This document shows, one piece after another, positions 25,622-34,619 of a DNA stretch of 64,000 nt. The first letter of the stretch is position 1; each line of letters starts with the position of its first letter. The stretch comes from WTFY01 sp964614915 (GTDB lineage: Bacteria; Pseudomonadota; Gammaproteobacteria; UBA4575). The position numbers were made by a program, and so were the translations under genes. The stretch covers positions 47,549 to 111,548 of the forward strand of contig CAZTNC010000006.1 of the NCBI GenBank assembly GCA_964614915.1, written 5' to 3'. The notes under the pieces are model-generated. The model was not told the DNA's origin. It worked only from the letters and a program-made list of their open reading frames with translations, and made no database searches.

Positions 25622-28132
25622 ATGTCTGAAGTCACTGTCAAACAACTTGCGGAAGTCGTCAAGATTCCTGTCAACAAGCTGCTGGTCCAGCTTACCGAGG
25701 CGGGCCTTGATTTCAGCACGCCGGATCAGACGGTCAGCGACAAGCAGAAAATGCAGTTGCTGAATTATTTGCGCAACAACCGCAACAAGGTGGCTTCCCT
25801 GCCCGCAGATGATGGCAGGAAAATCGTGCTGCGCAGGAAAAGTACTTCGCAACTCAAAGTCAATACAGCACAGGGTCGCGGCAGCACCAGCAGCACGACG
25901 GTGAACGTGGAGGTCCGTCGCAAGCGTACCTATGTCAAGCGCAGTACTGTTCTTGAGGAGGAGGCCAAGGCCCGGCAGGAGCGTGCGCAGCAGGAAGCTG
26001 CAAGGGAAAAGGAAGCTGCTGAGCAACTGAAAAAAGCTGAAGAGGAGGCGGCCGCCAAGGCCAAGATAGCAGAACAGGAGAAGCAGAAACCTGCCGAGGA
26101 AGCTGCGCCGGCACCTGAGAAAGAGGCCACATCGGCGCCACCTCCGCAGGTGGCAGAAGAACCTGCTCCCGAGAGCGAGCCTGCATCAAGTCCTGCATCT
26201 GTACAGGAGCCGCAGCCGGCCCCAGCCGAGAAGGTCAAACCGGATACCAAGGTAAAGCGGCGTGAACTGCATGTCGCCACCGGCAAAGGCGGCAAACGCA
26301 AAACCCGGGTCAAGCCGCGCCGACCTGGCAAGATCGAGCCCAGCAGCAAGCACAAATTTGAAAAACCCACCGGCCCAATCCGCAAGGAAATTCTGGTGCC
26401 GGACAATATATCGGTTCTGGATCTTGCCCAGAAAATGAGCATCAAGGCCGCTGAAGTCATCGCCGTAATGATGAAAATGGGCGTGATGGCTACGATTAAC
26501 CAGGTGATCGACCAGGACACCGCAATCCTTGTGGCAGAAGAACTGGGTCACGATGCGAAGCCAACCCAGCCGGTGGATATCGAAGCGGACATCCTGAAGG
26601 TGGATTACAGCGAGATGGAAGCACTTCCCCGGGACCCTGTGGTAACAGTGATGGGGCATGTCGACCATGGCAAAACATCCCTGCTTGACTATGTCCGGCG
26701 GACCAAGATTGCCGAGGGGGAAGCAGGCGGAATCACACAGCATATCGGTGCCTATAGCGTGTCCACGGACAAGGGCACGATCACATTCCTGGATACGCCC
26801 GGTCATGCTGCATTTACCGCCATGCGTGCCCGCGGTGCAGAAGTCACGGATATCGTGGTGATCGTGGTTGCCGCAGATGACGGTGTCATGCCGCAAACCA
26901 TAGAGGCCATTGAGCATTCCAAGGCCGCCGATGTGCCGGTCATCATTGCCGTGAACAAGGTTGACAAGGAAGATGCGGATCCGGAACGGACTCGCAACGA
27001 TCTTGCGGCCCAAGGCGTCATTCCGGAGCAGTGGGGCGGCGATACGATTTTTGTCGATGTATCGGCTTTGACCGGGCAGGGTGTTGATGACTTGCTCGAG
27101 GCAATCTCCCTGCAGGCGGAACTGCTTGAGCTCAAGGCCGTGGATCACGGGCCGGCAACCGGTGTGGTGGTCGAGTCCGCGCTGGACAAGGGACGGGGTC
27201 CGGTAACCACCATACTGGTACAGCAGGGCTGCCTGGCCAAGGGAAACATGCTGCTGACGGGGGAAGAATTCGGACGCGTGCGGGCCATATTCGACGAACA
27301 CGGCGAGGAGGTGGATACGGCGGGCCCCTCAACTCCCGTTGCCGTGCTGGGTTTATCCGGCGTGGCCAATGCAGGGGATGAGGCCATCGTGGTCATGGAC
27401 GAGCGCAAGGTGCGCGAGATCGTTGGCTTGCGCAAAAGCAAATCAAGGGACAGCCGGTTTGCCGTACAGCAGGCATCCAAACTTGAAAACATCTTCAACC
27501 GGGTTGGCGAGGATGCCGCGGCCACAATCAATGTCCTGATCAAGGCCGATGTGCAGGGCAGTGCGGAGGCATTGCGTGATTCGCTGGACAAACTGTCCAC
27601 CGATGAAGTCGAAGTGAAAATTGTGATGGCCAGTGTCGGGGGCATCAACGAATCGGACATCAACCTGGCGGGTGCTTCGGATGCCATTGTTATCGGATTC
27701 AATGTACGTGCGGACAATGCCGCAAAACGTGTGGCTGCAGAGCTCGGTATCGACATCCGTTACTACAGCATCATTTATGAGACGATCGACGATGTGAAGT
27801 TGGCCATCAGCGGGCTGCTTACACCGGAATTGCGCGAAGAGATTATCGGGCTTGCCCATGTCAAGGAGGTCTTCAAGTCTTCCAAGATGGGTGCTGTTGC
27901 GGGCACCCAGGTGATGGAAGGATCCATCAAGCGTGGGAACCCGATTCGCGTTTTACGTGACAACATCGTGATATTCGAAGGCGAGCTCGAGTCATTGCGC
28001 CGTCACAAGGACGATGTGAACGAAGTGCGTGCGGGCACGGAGTGTGGAATCGCGGTAAAAAACTACAACGACGTTCAGGTGGGAGACCAGATCGAGGTCT
28101 ACGAACGCACTGAAGTTGCCCGTACCGTTTAA
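25622..28132 (+). CDS. infB: Translation initiation factor IF-2
   Basis: 836 residues. An IF2_N domain (1-~50), a long Ala/Glu/Lys-rich charged linker (~110-235), a second IF2_N-like domain (~255-305), then the GTPase. G1 GHVDHGKTSL near residue 344, G2 GGITQHIGAY, G3 DTPGHAAF, G4 NKVDK and G5 SALTGQG are all intact. Domains II-IV follow to residue 836. IF-2 positions fMet-tRNA on the 30S subunit. A codon-rich AGGAAGG stretch lies in the short gap after nusA. Confidence 0.97.
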   Translation: MSEVTVKQLAEVVKIPVNKLLVQLTEAGLDFSTPDQTVSDKQKMQLLNYLRNNRNKVASLPADDGRKIVLRRKSTSQLKVNTAQGRGSTSSTTVNVEVRRKRTYVKRSTVLEEEAKARQERAQQEAAREKEAAEQLKKAEEEAAAKAKIAEQEKQKPAEEAAPAPEKEATSAPPPQVAEEPAPESEPASSPASVQEPQPAPAEKVKPDTKVKRRELHVATGKGGKRKTRVKPRRPGKIEPSSKHKFEKPTGPIRKEILVPDNISVLDLAQKMSIKAAEVIAVMMKMGVMATINQVIDQDTAILVAEELGHDAKPTQPVDIEADILKVDYSEMEALPRDPVVTVMGHVDHGKTSLLDYVRRTKIAEGEAGGITQHIGAYSVSTDKGTITFLDTPGHAAFTAMRARGAEVTDIVVIVVAADDGVMPQTIEAIEHSKAADVPVIIAVNKVDKEDADPERTRNDLAAQGVIPEQWGGDTIFVDVSALTGQGVDDLLEAISLQAELLELKAVDHGPATGVVVESALDKGRGPVTTILVQQGCLAKGNMLLTGEEFGRVRAIFDEHGEEVDTAGPSTPVAVLGLSGVANAGDEAIVVMDERKVREIVGLRKSKSRDSRFAVQQASKLENIFNRVGEDAAATINVLIKADVQGSAEALRDSLDKLSTDEVEVKIVMASVGGINESDINLAGASDAIVIGFNVRADNAAKRVAAELGIDIRYYSIIYETIDDVKLAISGLLTPELREEIIGLAHVKEVFKSSKMGAVAGTQVMEGSIKRGNPIRVLRDNIVIFEGELESLRRHKDDVNEVRAGTECGIAVKNYNDVQVGDQIEVYERTEVARTV

Positions 28133-28157
28133 AATCTGCGGATGGTCCCTTGGTCGA

Positions 28158-28508
28158 ATGCAACAAGAATCTTTCAGGCCGCTGCGCATCGGTGAGCAGC
28201 TGAGCCGCGAACTAGCGGCATTGTTGCGTGCAGAGGTAAAGGATCCCCGGATTCCCGAAATCGTCATTTACGATATCGTGGTCAGCAGGGATCTCAGTCT
28301 GGCCAAAGTGTATTTCAGCCATCTGGACATCACGCAGGATGCGACCGAAAGCCTGAAAGGCCTGCAAAGTGCCAGCGGCTTTTTGCGCACCAGACTGAGC
28401 AACCGGCTGAATTTGCGCAAAATCCCGCGACTGCGCTTCATCGTTGACGATACCGAGACAAAGAGCGCGCGCATTGAAAAGCTGATAGAAAGCAGCGCCA
28501 ACCGGTAA
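28158..28508 (+). CDS. rbfA: Ribosome-binding factor A
   Basis: 116 residues from the ATG at 28158 (MQQESFRPLRIGEQLSREL); the frame extends upstream to 28116 but that overlaps infB and adds unlike sequence. RbfA is a KH-like cold-shock factor for 16S rRNA 5'-end maturation. The motif LLRAEVKDPRIPEIV and the segment AKVYFSHLDI match the family. Between infB and truB, the standard position. Confidence 0.94.
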   Translation: MQQESFRPLRIGEQLSRELAALLRAEVKDPRIPEIVIYDIVVSRDLSLAKVYFSHLDITQDATESLKGLQSASGFLRTRLSNRLNLRKIPRLRFIVDDTETKSARIEKLIESSANR

Positions 28509-28511
28509 TCC

Positions 28512-29420
28512 ATGCCCAGGCACAGGCGCAAGGGGCGCACCCTCAACGGCTTGCTGCTTCTCGACAAGTCACCCGGCATGACTTCCAACCGGGCATTGCA
28601 AAAAGCAAAAGGAATCTTCGATGCGGGCAAGGCTGGCCACACCGGTAGCCTGGACCCGCTTGCCACGGGCCTGCTGGTCGTCTGCTTTGGACAAGCCACA
28701 AAAATCTCTGATTTTTTATTGACCTCGGACAAGCACTACAGGGTACTGCTGAAGCTGGGTGCAACGACGGATACCGGCGATGCCGATGGTCGTATCACCT
28801 GTGAACAGGACGCTTCTGCGGTGACCGATGCACAAGTCTGGCAGGCAACCCGGCGCCTGACCGGTGATATTGAGCAAGTCCCGCCCATGTATTCTGCCCT
28901 GAAGCACCAGGGGACCCGGTTATACCGGCTGGCCAGGCAGGGAGTCGAAGTTGCACGCCACCCAAGAGTGGTCACGGTACACAAGCTGGAGGTCACCCAA
29001 AGGGAGGACGAACTCCTGTATGCCGACGTGCACTGCTCAAAGGGAACCTATGTCCGGACGCTGGTCGAAGACCTGGGCAAGGCCTTGGGTTGCGGTGCTC
29101 ACGTAGTCGAGTTGAGGCGCACGGGCCTTGGCCCATTTGTGGATCCGGTCATGTACACGCTGAAGAAACTGGAGGAGTCCGCAGATACGGATTTTTCTTC
29201 ACTGGACAGGCTGTTGCTTCCCGTGGATGCTGCCCTGCAGTCGTGGCCAGCACTGGCGTTTGATGAATACATGATGGAAGAGGCTCGCTACGGTCGACCG
29301 GTTCGAATGCATGAATCCCCGCCAGGGGAAATTGTCAGGATTTATGATGTGGACAACCGGTTTTATGGAATGGGCACCGTCATGGAGGATGGACGAATCA
29401 TCTCCAAATGCCTGAGCTGA
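28512..29420 (+). CDS. truB: tRNA pseudouridine-55 synthase
   Basis: 302 residues. Makes pseudouridine 55 in the T loop of tRNAs. Catalytic Asp is in GHTGSLDPLATGLL; the N terminus GLLLLDKSPGMTSN and the motif TYVRTLVEDLGKALG are characteristic. It begins three bases after rbfA. The C-terminal PUA-like part is present (MHESPPGEIVRIYDV). Confidence 0.97.
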   Translation: MPRHRRKGRTLNGLLLLDKSPGMTSNRALQKAKGIFDAGKAGHTGSLDPLATGLLVVCFGQATKISDFLLTSDKHYRVLLKLGATTDTGDADGRITCEQDASAVTDAQVWQATRRLTGDIEQVPPMYSALKHQGTRLYRLARQGVEVARHPRVVTVHKLEVTQREDELLYADVHCSKGTYVRTLVEDLGKALGCGAHVVELRRTGLGPFVDPVMYTLKKLEESADTDFSSLDRLLLPVDAALQSWPALAFDEYMMEEARYGRPVRMHESPPGEIVRIYDVDNRFYGMGTVMEDGRIISKCLS

Positions 29421-29486
29421 AACAGCAGGGCATGACCCGGGTGCGAAGGGGGTCGTGCCGCAAGATCAGGCCTTATATATTTATCC

Positions 29487-29514
29487 TTGTTTGTAAGGGC
29501 TTACATGGTAGAAT
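29487..29514 (+). promoter_or_regulatory. Promoter upstream of rpsO
   Basis: TTGTTT (29487-29492), 16-base spacer, TAGAAT (29509-29514) preceded by TGG, giving an extended -10 (TGnTAGAAT). It gives rpsO a separate start downstream of truB, as in E. coli. Confidence 0.55.
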
Positions 29515-29576
29515 CGCCGCCCATACGCAGGTTAAACGTACCAACAAGCAAGTGGTGAAACAGGCAATACAGAAAC

Positions 29577-29846
29577 ATGGCATTTGTTGCAGCAGAAAAA
29601 TCAAAGATTGTTAAGGAGTATCAGCGCGACAAAACCGACACCGGTTCTCCTGAAGTGCAGGTTGCACTTTTGTCAGCGCGCATCTCACACTTAAGCGGGC
29701 ATCTCGAGACACACAAGAAAGACCATCACTCTCGCCATGGCTTACTGAAGATGGTTAATCAACGTCGCAAACTTCTCGATTACTTGCGCAAAAAAAATCA
29801 GAAAAAATACCAGGAACTGATCAGTTCTCTTGGGTTAAGGCGCTAA
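29577..29846 (+). CDS. rpsO: 30S ribosomal protein S15
   Basis: 89 residues, exactly the usual length. Four-helix protein that binds the 16S rRNA central domain. KDHHSRHGLLKMVNQRRKLL is the rRNA-binding signature, and it ends in the canonical LISSLGLRR. It precedes pnp as in most gammaproteobacteria. Confidence 0.98.
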   Translation: MAFVAAEKSKIVKEYQRDKTDTGSPEVQVALLSARISHLSGHLETHKKDHHSRHGLLKMVNQRRKLLDYLRKKNQKKYQELISSLGLRR

Positions 29847-30000
29847 CGGACAGCCCCCTCGTATTGGCAGGGGAAGTTGGCAGGTAAGTAATGAGGGGTG
29901 TGCAAGAATTACAGCATGCATCGATTTCACAGCCCAGTGCGGGCTGCTGCCTTCATGGGTATGTGTTTTAAATCAGCTATTCAATAAATGGAATTAAACA
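29847..30000 (+). promoter_or_regulatory. rpsO-pnp intergenic region with hairpins
   Basis: No gene. CCCCTC (29855-29860) can pair with AGGGG at 29869-29873 or with GAGGGG at 29893-29898, and AGCCC (29931-29935) with GGGCT (29941-29945). None is followed by a T run. In E. coli the same gap holds an RNase III site through which PNPase controls itself; a similar role here is inference. Confidence 0.35.
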
Positions 30001-32082
30001 GTGAGTAAAGTTACAAAGACGTTTTCATATGGGGATCACCAAGTCACACTGGAGACTGGTGAAATTGCGCGCCAGGCAGATGGTGCCGTGCTTGTTGACA
30101 TGGGCGAGACATCGGTTCTTGTTACAGCTGTAGCCAGGAAAGAACCTGACCCTAACAAGGATTTTTTCCCGCTGACCATCAATTATCAGGAAAAGACGTA
30201 CGCGGCAGGAAAGATACCCGGCGGTTTCTTCAAGCGTGAAGGCCGCCCATCTGAAAAGGAGACGCTGACCTCGCGTCTCATTGACCGTCCGCTTCGTCCG
30301 ATGTTCCCCAAAGGGTTTCTCAACGAAGTGCAAATCATCGCTACGGTGGTGTCCATGAACACGGCCATCGACCCGGACGTGCCGGCCCTGCTTGGCGCCT
30401 CTGCTGCACTGGCAATATCCGGGATCCCCTTCAACGGGACGATCGGTGCAGCCAGAGTGGGGTACGTGGATGGCAACTATGTACTCAATCCGGACAATCA
30501 TCAGTTGAAAAATTCCCGGCTGGACCTGGTTGTGGCCGGTACGAAGAGTGCAGTTTTGATGGTGGAGTCCGAAGCTGACATCCTCCCGCAGGAAACGATG
30601 CTGGGCGCCGTGATGTTTGGCCATGAACAGCTCCAGAAAGCCATTCAGGCAATTGAAGAGTTTGCTCAGGAAGCCGGCAAGCCGGCATGGGACTGGCAAG
30701 CCCCGCACACCGACGAATCCCTAGTTGACCAGGTCAATGGCCAGTGTCGCGAGAGCCTCGGTGAGGCGTACCAGATTGCTGAAAAGGTCGAACGCCAGAA
30801 CAAGGTTGGCGAAATACGCAGTCAACTGCTGGACTCCCTGGCGGGTGAAACGGAGGGATCGAGCGAAGCGGAGATTCTTGGAGCTTTCAGCAAGCTTGAG
30901 AAAGAGATCGTGCGCAGCCGGATTTTGGCGGGTGAACCGCGCATCGATGGACGGGACCGAAGCACGGTTCGTCCGATTGGTGTCCGGGTAGGGATTTTGC
31001 CCCGGGTTCACGGCAGTGCCCTGTTCACGCGTGGAGAAACCCAGGCCCTGGTCGCGACGACCCTGGGCACAGGCCGGGATGCACAGATAATTGATGCTAT
31101 CGAGGGTGAGTTCAAGGACAACTTCATGCTGCACTACAATTTCCCGCCTTACTGTGTGGGGGAAACGGGCATGGTCGGATCACCGAAACGCCGTGAGATC
31201 GGGCACGGGAAACTGGCCAAGCGCGGCATACGGGCTGTGGTCCCAGGTGAAGATGACTTTCCTTATGTGATCCGGGTGGTGTCTGAAATTACGGAATCGA
31301 ATGGTTCCAGTTCCATGGCCAGTGTTTGTGGTACAAGCCTCTCCCTGATGGATTCGGGCGTCCCAATCAAGGCACCGGTCGCTGGAATTGCCATGGGGTT
31401 GATCAAGGAGGGCGAAAGCTTTGCAGTTCTCACAGATATTCTGGGTGATGAGGATCACCTGGGCGACATGGATTTCAAGGTGGCAGGAACCGAGCAGGGC
31501 ATCACTGCACTGCAAATGGACATCAAAATTGATGGCATCACGCGGGAGATCATGGAGATCGCGATCAAGCAGGCCTGTGAAGGGCTGTCACATATTCTCG
31601 GGGAAATGAATGCTGTCATCCCGGCCCCACGCGAGGAGATGTCCGAGCATGCGCCGAGGTTTACGGTTCTCAAAATCAACCCCGACAAGATACGCGACGT
31701 AATCGGCAAGGGCGGTGCAACCATACGTGCACTGACAGAAGAGACGGGGACCACCATAGACATTGACGACGACGGGGTCGTTCGCATTGCGTCCGTCGAC
31801 AAGGCCGCAGGAGACGATGCCAAACGCCGAATCGAAGAGATCACGGCTGATGTGGAAGTCGGTAAGATTTATGAAGGGAAAGTCGTGAAGATCATGGATT
31901 TTGGAGCTTTCGTAAGCGTGCTGCCAGGCAAGGATGGACTTGTTCATATTTCACAAATCTCACATGAACGGGTCGAAAGCGTGGCGGATGAACTCTCGGA
32001 AGGGGATATCATCAAGGTGAAAGTGCTTGAGATTGACAAGCAGGGCCGTGTCAGGTTGAGCATGAAAGCCATTGAGCATTGA
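30001..32082 (+). CDS. pnp: Polyribonucleotide nucleotidyltransferase (PNPase)
   Basis: 693 residues with a GTG start. Two RNase PH domains (1-~215 and ~310-535) flank a helical linker; then KH (~555-610, IRDVIGKGGATIRAL) and S1 (~620-690, KIMDFGAFVSVLPGKDGLVH) RNA-binding domains. The catalytic acidic cluster GDEDHLGDMDFKVAGT is in the second PH domain. Phosphorolytic 3'-5' exonuclease and degradosome component. Confidence 0.97.
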   Translation: MSKVTKTFSYGDHQVTLETGEIARQADGAVLVDMGETSVLVTAVARKEPDPNKDFFPLTINYQEKTYAAGKIPGGFFKREGRPSEKETLTSRLIDRPLRPMFPKGFLNEVQIIATVVSMNTAIDPDVPALLGASAALAISGIPFNGTIGAARVGYVDGNYVLNPDNHQLKNSRLDLVVAGTKSAVLMVESEADILPQETMLGAVMFGHEQLQKAIQAIEEFAQEAGKPAWDWQAPHTDESLVDQVNGQCRESLGEAYQIAEKVERQNKVGEIRSQLLDSLAGETEGSSEAEILGAFSKLEKEIVRSRILAGEPRIDGRDRSTVRPIGVRVGILPRVHGSALFTRGETQALVATTLGTGRDAQIIDAIEGEFKDNFMLHYNFPPYCVGETGMVGSPKRREIGHGKLAKRGIRAVVPGEDDFPYVIRVVSEITESNGSSSMASVCGTSLSLMDSGVPIKAPVAGIAMGLIKEGESFAVLTDILGDEDHLGDMDFKVAGTEQGITALQMDIKIDGITREIMEIAIKQACEGLSHILGEMNAVIPAPREEMSEHAPRFTVLKINPDKIRDVIGKGGATIRALTEETGTTIDIDDDGVVRIASVDKAAGDDAKRRIEEITADVEVGKIYEGKVVKIMDFGAFVSVLPGKDGLVHISQISHERVESVADELSEGDIIKVKVLEIDKQGRVRLSMKAIEH

Positions 32083-32113
32083 GAATGAATTTTCGTAATC
32101 CCGTGTTCCATGG

Positions 32114-32533
32114 GTGGCCTCGGTTTTTGCGACATTGACAAAGGTTAAAAAATCAAAAAAAGAATGGCGGTCGCAACTGACACCAGAACAATTCTGGGTG
32201 TGCAGGCAAAAAGGTACAGAGCCCCCTTTCAGCGGCGAATACTGGAACCATAAGGACGCCGGCATTTATCGATGTGTGTGCTGCAAGGCACCCTTGTTCG
32301 ATTCCCAGGCGAAGTATGATTCAGGCACCGGCTGGCCGAGTTTCTGGCAGCCTTTGGATCAGCAGAGTGTGGCCACGCGCCCAGACCTTGGGCTCTTCAG
32401 CAGGGCTACAGAAGTGATATGCAGCAGCTGCGGGTCCCACCTGGGGCATGTGTTCAACGACGGGCCTCCTCCCACACATCTCAGATACTGTATAAATTCT
32501 GTTTCTTTGGAGTTTGATTCCAAACAGGATTAA
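32114..32533 (+). CDS. msrB: Peptide methionine-(R)-S-oxide reductase
   Basis: 139 residues if the GTG at 32114 is used; a TTG at 32135 (MTKVKKSKKEWRSQL) is an alternative and gives a more typical N terminus. Repairs methionine-R-sulfoxide. Zinc ligands Cys54/Cys57 (CVCC) and Cys103/Cys106 (CSSC) and the catalytic Cys126 in RYCINS are present. The position of the classical resolving Cys (GCGWPSF) is Thr72 here (GTGWPSF), so recycling must use another route, as in other one-Cys MsrBs. Confidence 0.93.
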   Translation: MASVFATLTKVKKSKKEWRSQLTPEQFWVCRQKGTEPPFSGEYWNHKDAGIYRCVCCKAPLFDSQAKYDSGTGWPSFWQPLDQQSVATRPDLGLFSRATEVICSSCGSHLGHVFNDGPPPTHLRYCINSVSLEFDSKQD

Positions 32534-32666
32534 GCGGGCCTGTTCTTATCCCGGACATGCCGACAGGCGTGCAGGACCTACGCGAGAAAGCGCACACTTG
32601 ATTTTGACATCGAGATAGGGCGCTGACACAGCCATCTAAGTGGCATTACCTTAAAATCTGCAAGGG

Positions 32667-32675
32667 TGATATACT
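32667..32675 (+). promoter_or_regulatory. Extended -10 promoter candidate upstream of the ferredoxin gene
   Basis: TGA-TATACT (TATACT at 32670-32675). No good -35. It would give a leader of about 145 bases. The rest of the 32534-32824 gap holds a short hairpin (CATGCC/GGCGTG around 32557) and nothing else I can name. Confidence 0.35.
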
Positions 32676-32824
32676 TTTGGTCGATTGCATATGAAGTCCA
32701 CTGACTTTATTTCGTGTTTTCTGCAGGAGATAAGGGTGTGTCTTTTTAGGGAGCTATAACTACTCGAAAATTAAGGCCGCAAACAGTCAAGTTGGTCCAA
32801 AAAGTAAGATGGAGGAAACTTACG

Positions 32825-33004
32825 ATGAAAGTAACATATGACGCAAATACCTGTATTCACGCCGGAGAATGTGTGAAGGGTTCCCCCACGGTGTTCAAGG
32901 TGGAAGACGGACAATTTGTAATTGATACGAGTGCTGCGCCTGAGGCGGAGATTCGTGAAACCGTCTCCAAGTGTCCATCCGGAGCATTGCAGATCGAGGA
33001 ATAG
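32825..33004 (+). CDS. Small divergent ferredoxin (YjdI-like, Fer4_19 type)
   Basis: 59 residues from the ATG at 32825, nine bases after a strong GGAGG site. Resembles the E. coli YjdI family: the motif CIHAGEC (Cys10, His12, Cys16) and a late CPSGAL (Cys50). Only three cysteines are present, so a [4Fe-4S] cluster would need a non-Cys ligand (His12 is the obvious candidate) or an open iron site. Role unknown; likely a small electron carrier. It stands alone, 460 bp before a reductase gene. Confidence 0.85.
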   Translation: MKVTYDANTCIHAGECVKGSPTVFKVEDGQFVIDTSAAPEAEIRETVSKCPSGALQIEE

Positions 33005-33466
33005 CAACCTTAGTTGCGACACTCGGCACTAAAAGCATCCAATTAATTTTCCAAACCTGGTAGGGCTGGCGCAGGTTGCAACCAGCCCATACCGTTGGCG
33101 TGTCAAATAGTTGGCAATGTCTTTTAGCGGGAGTTCGAATCGTCAGGCGCAGTAAAGTGTTTCTCGGCCACGTGTAAACGGGCCGTTTCGGCAGGCCCGC
33201 AGTGATCGTCTGACAAACTAATCGCCTGTATACCGGCAGATCCTCCTCCCAAGCACGGAAACAGCCTTGCCATGCCAGGGTGTGTTCTCAGGCGGGTGAT
33301 TGGCCAAGTGCTGAAGGCGAGTCCCTTTGCCTTGTTTGCGACAGGAAGATGATGTTAAATCAGGAATAGTGATAAACCTTCCGATCCACATTTAACGCGC
33401 ATCCTTTGAATTCACACAACCGGTATCTGTAGCACCAAACCAAACGCCAGCCTCGGTTCAGGGATC
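33005..33466 (+). promoter_or_regulatory. 460-bp intergenic region with a hairpin and a candidate promoter
   Basis: No gene seen. A 7-bp perfect stem GGGCTGG (33063-33069) / CCAGCCC (33082-33088) lies after the ferredoxin gene, without a T run. A candidate promoter for the downstream reductase is TTGTTT (33332-33337), 17 bases, TTAAAT (33355-33360). The rest is unremarkable. Confidence 0.35.
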
Positions 33467-34564
33467 ATGTTTAAATTTTTTGGCAGCACCAACAAAGACC
33501 GGCAAGCGGACATCAATTCCGGAGAGCACCAGTTCACAGTTAAGGCCGGGGACAATTTGCTCAATGCCGCCCTGGAACTTGGAATACCCTGGCCACACGA
33601 TTGCCGCGTAGGAAGTTGCACCTCCTGTAAATGTATTCTGAAAAAAGGTAAAACCAAGTCATTGACTGATTTTACCTATGTCCTTGACCCTGATCAGTTG
33701 AAGGAAGGCTGGATTCTGGCGTGCCAGACCCGGCTGAAAACCGATATCGAAGTCGAGGTTGAGCTGGAAGATGCATCGCATGCCCACCAGGTCGTCAGCT
33801 TCGAGGGGCAGCTTGCCCGCATTACGGACCTGACGCATGACATCAAGGAGATCGTTGTACAGTCCTTATATCCGTTACCACAGCGCAGTGGTATTGCAGG
33901 CCAATATGCAGAGATCAGTGTATCAGGCCTGAGCAGTCCACGGTCCTATTCCTTTGCCAAGGCACCTGAAAACGAGGCAGAAAATGAAATGACGTTCTTT
34001 GTTCGTCTGGTCCCTGGGGGTGAGTTCACAGAATGGCTGTTCAAGGAAGACCGCACGAATGCAAAGGTTACCGTAGCAGGGCCCTACGGCCATTTCTGGT
34101 TACGCCCGGAACCGGCTCCGATCGTTTGTGTCGCAGGGGGTAGCGGTATCAGTTCAATCAAGGCCATTTTGGAATCTGCGGTGAATGAGCAGATCACACG
34201 GGATTGCCTGTTCTTATTTGGTGCTAGAACCCAGAAAGACCTGTATTGTCTTGCGGAGATGGAGGAGATTGGCTCGAAATGGAATCCGAGCAACTCATTT
34301 GAATTTGTCCCTGTCCTGAATATGGAACCCGAGGACAGCGATTGGCAAGGCGCACGAGGGCTGGTGACAGACTATCTCCAGTCAGCCTATGTAGACACTG
34401 GAAAACTGTCTTTGAGCGAGTCTCAAGGCTATTTGTGCGGACCGCCGCCAATGATCGATGCGGCAATTGAAGTGATGGTTGCCCAGGGAATGAAAAAGGA
34501 GAATATATTCTTTGACAAGTTCCTGGACGCAAGCACGATGCCGGGGGGACGAGGCGCAAACTAG
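33467..34564 (+). CDS. Ferredoxin-reductase flavoprotein ([2Fe-2S]-FAD-NAD), oxygenase-reductase type
   Basis: 365 residues with three modules. Residues ~20-100 form a plant-type [2Fe-2S] ferredoxin, ligands Cys46, Cys51, Cys54 and Cys86 (HDCRVGSCTSCKC and ILACQT). Residues ~105-215 are the FAD domain with SPRSYSFA. Residues ~220-355 are the NAD(P)H domain with VAGGSGISSIKAIL and GYLCGPPPMIDAA. This is the layout of reductase components of bacterial mono- and dioxygenases such as XylA, MmoC or phenol hydroxylase P5. No oxygenase subunit lies in the window, so its partner is unknown. Confidence 0.85.
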   Translation: MFKFFGSTNKDRQADINSGEHQFTVKAGDNLLNAALELGIPWPHDCRVGSCTSCKCILKKGKTKSLTDFTYVLDPDQLKEGWILACQTRLKTDIEVEVELEDASHAHQVVSFEGQLARITDLTHDIKEIVVQSLYPLPQRSGIAGQYAEISVSGLSSPRSYSFAKAPENEAENEMTFFVRLVPGGEFTEWLFKEDRTNAKVTVAGPYGHFWLRPEPAPIVCVAGGSGISSIKAILESAVNEQITRDCLFLFGARTQKDLYCLAEMEEIGSKWNPSNSFEFVPVLNMEPEDSDWQGARGLVTDYLQSAYVDTGKLSLSESQGYLCGPPPMIDAAIEVMVAQGMKKENIFFDKFLDASTMPGGRGAN

Positions 34565-34619
34565 TCCTGCAAACAGTTACAGGAAGAAGCCGCCTGGCTT
34601 TACAAAAGCCGAACGCAGG

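Noticed and set aside
33131..33150. GAGTTCGAATCG, resembling a tRNA T loop, in the 460-bp gap.
   Set aside because: The flanks GGGAG and CGTCA do not pair, and no acceptor or anticodon arm is nearby.
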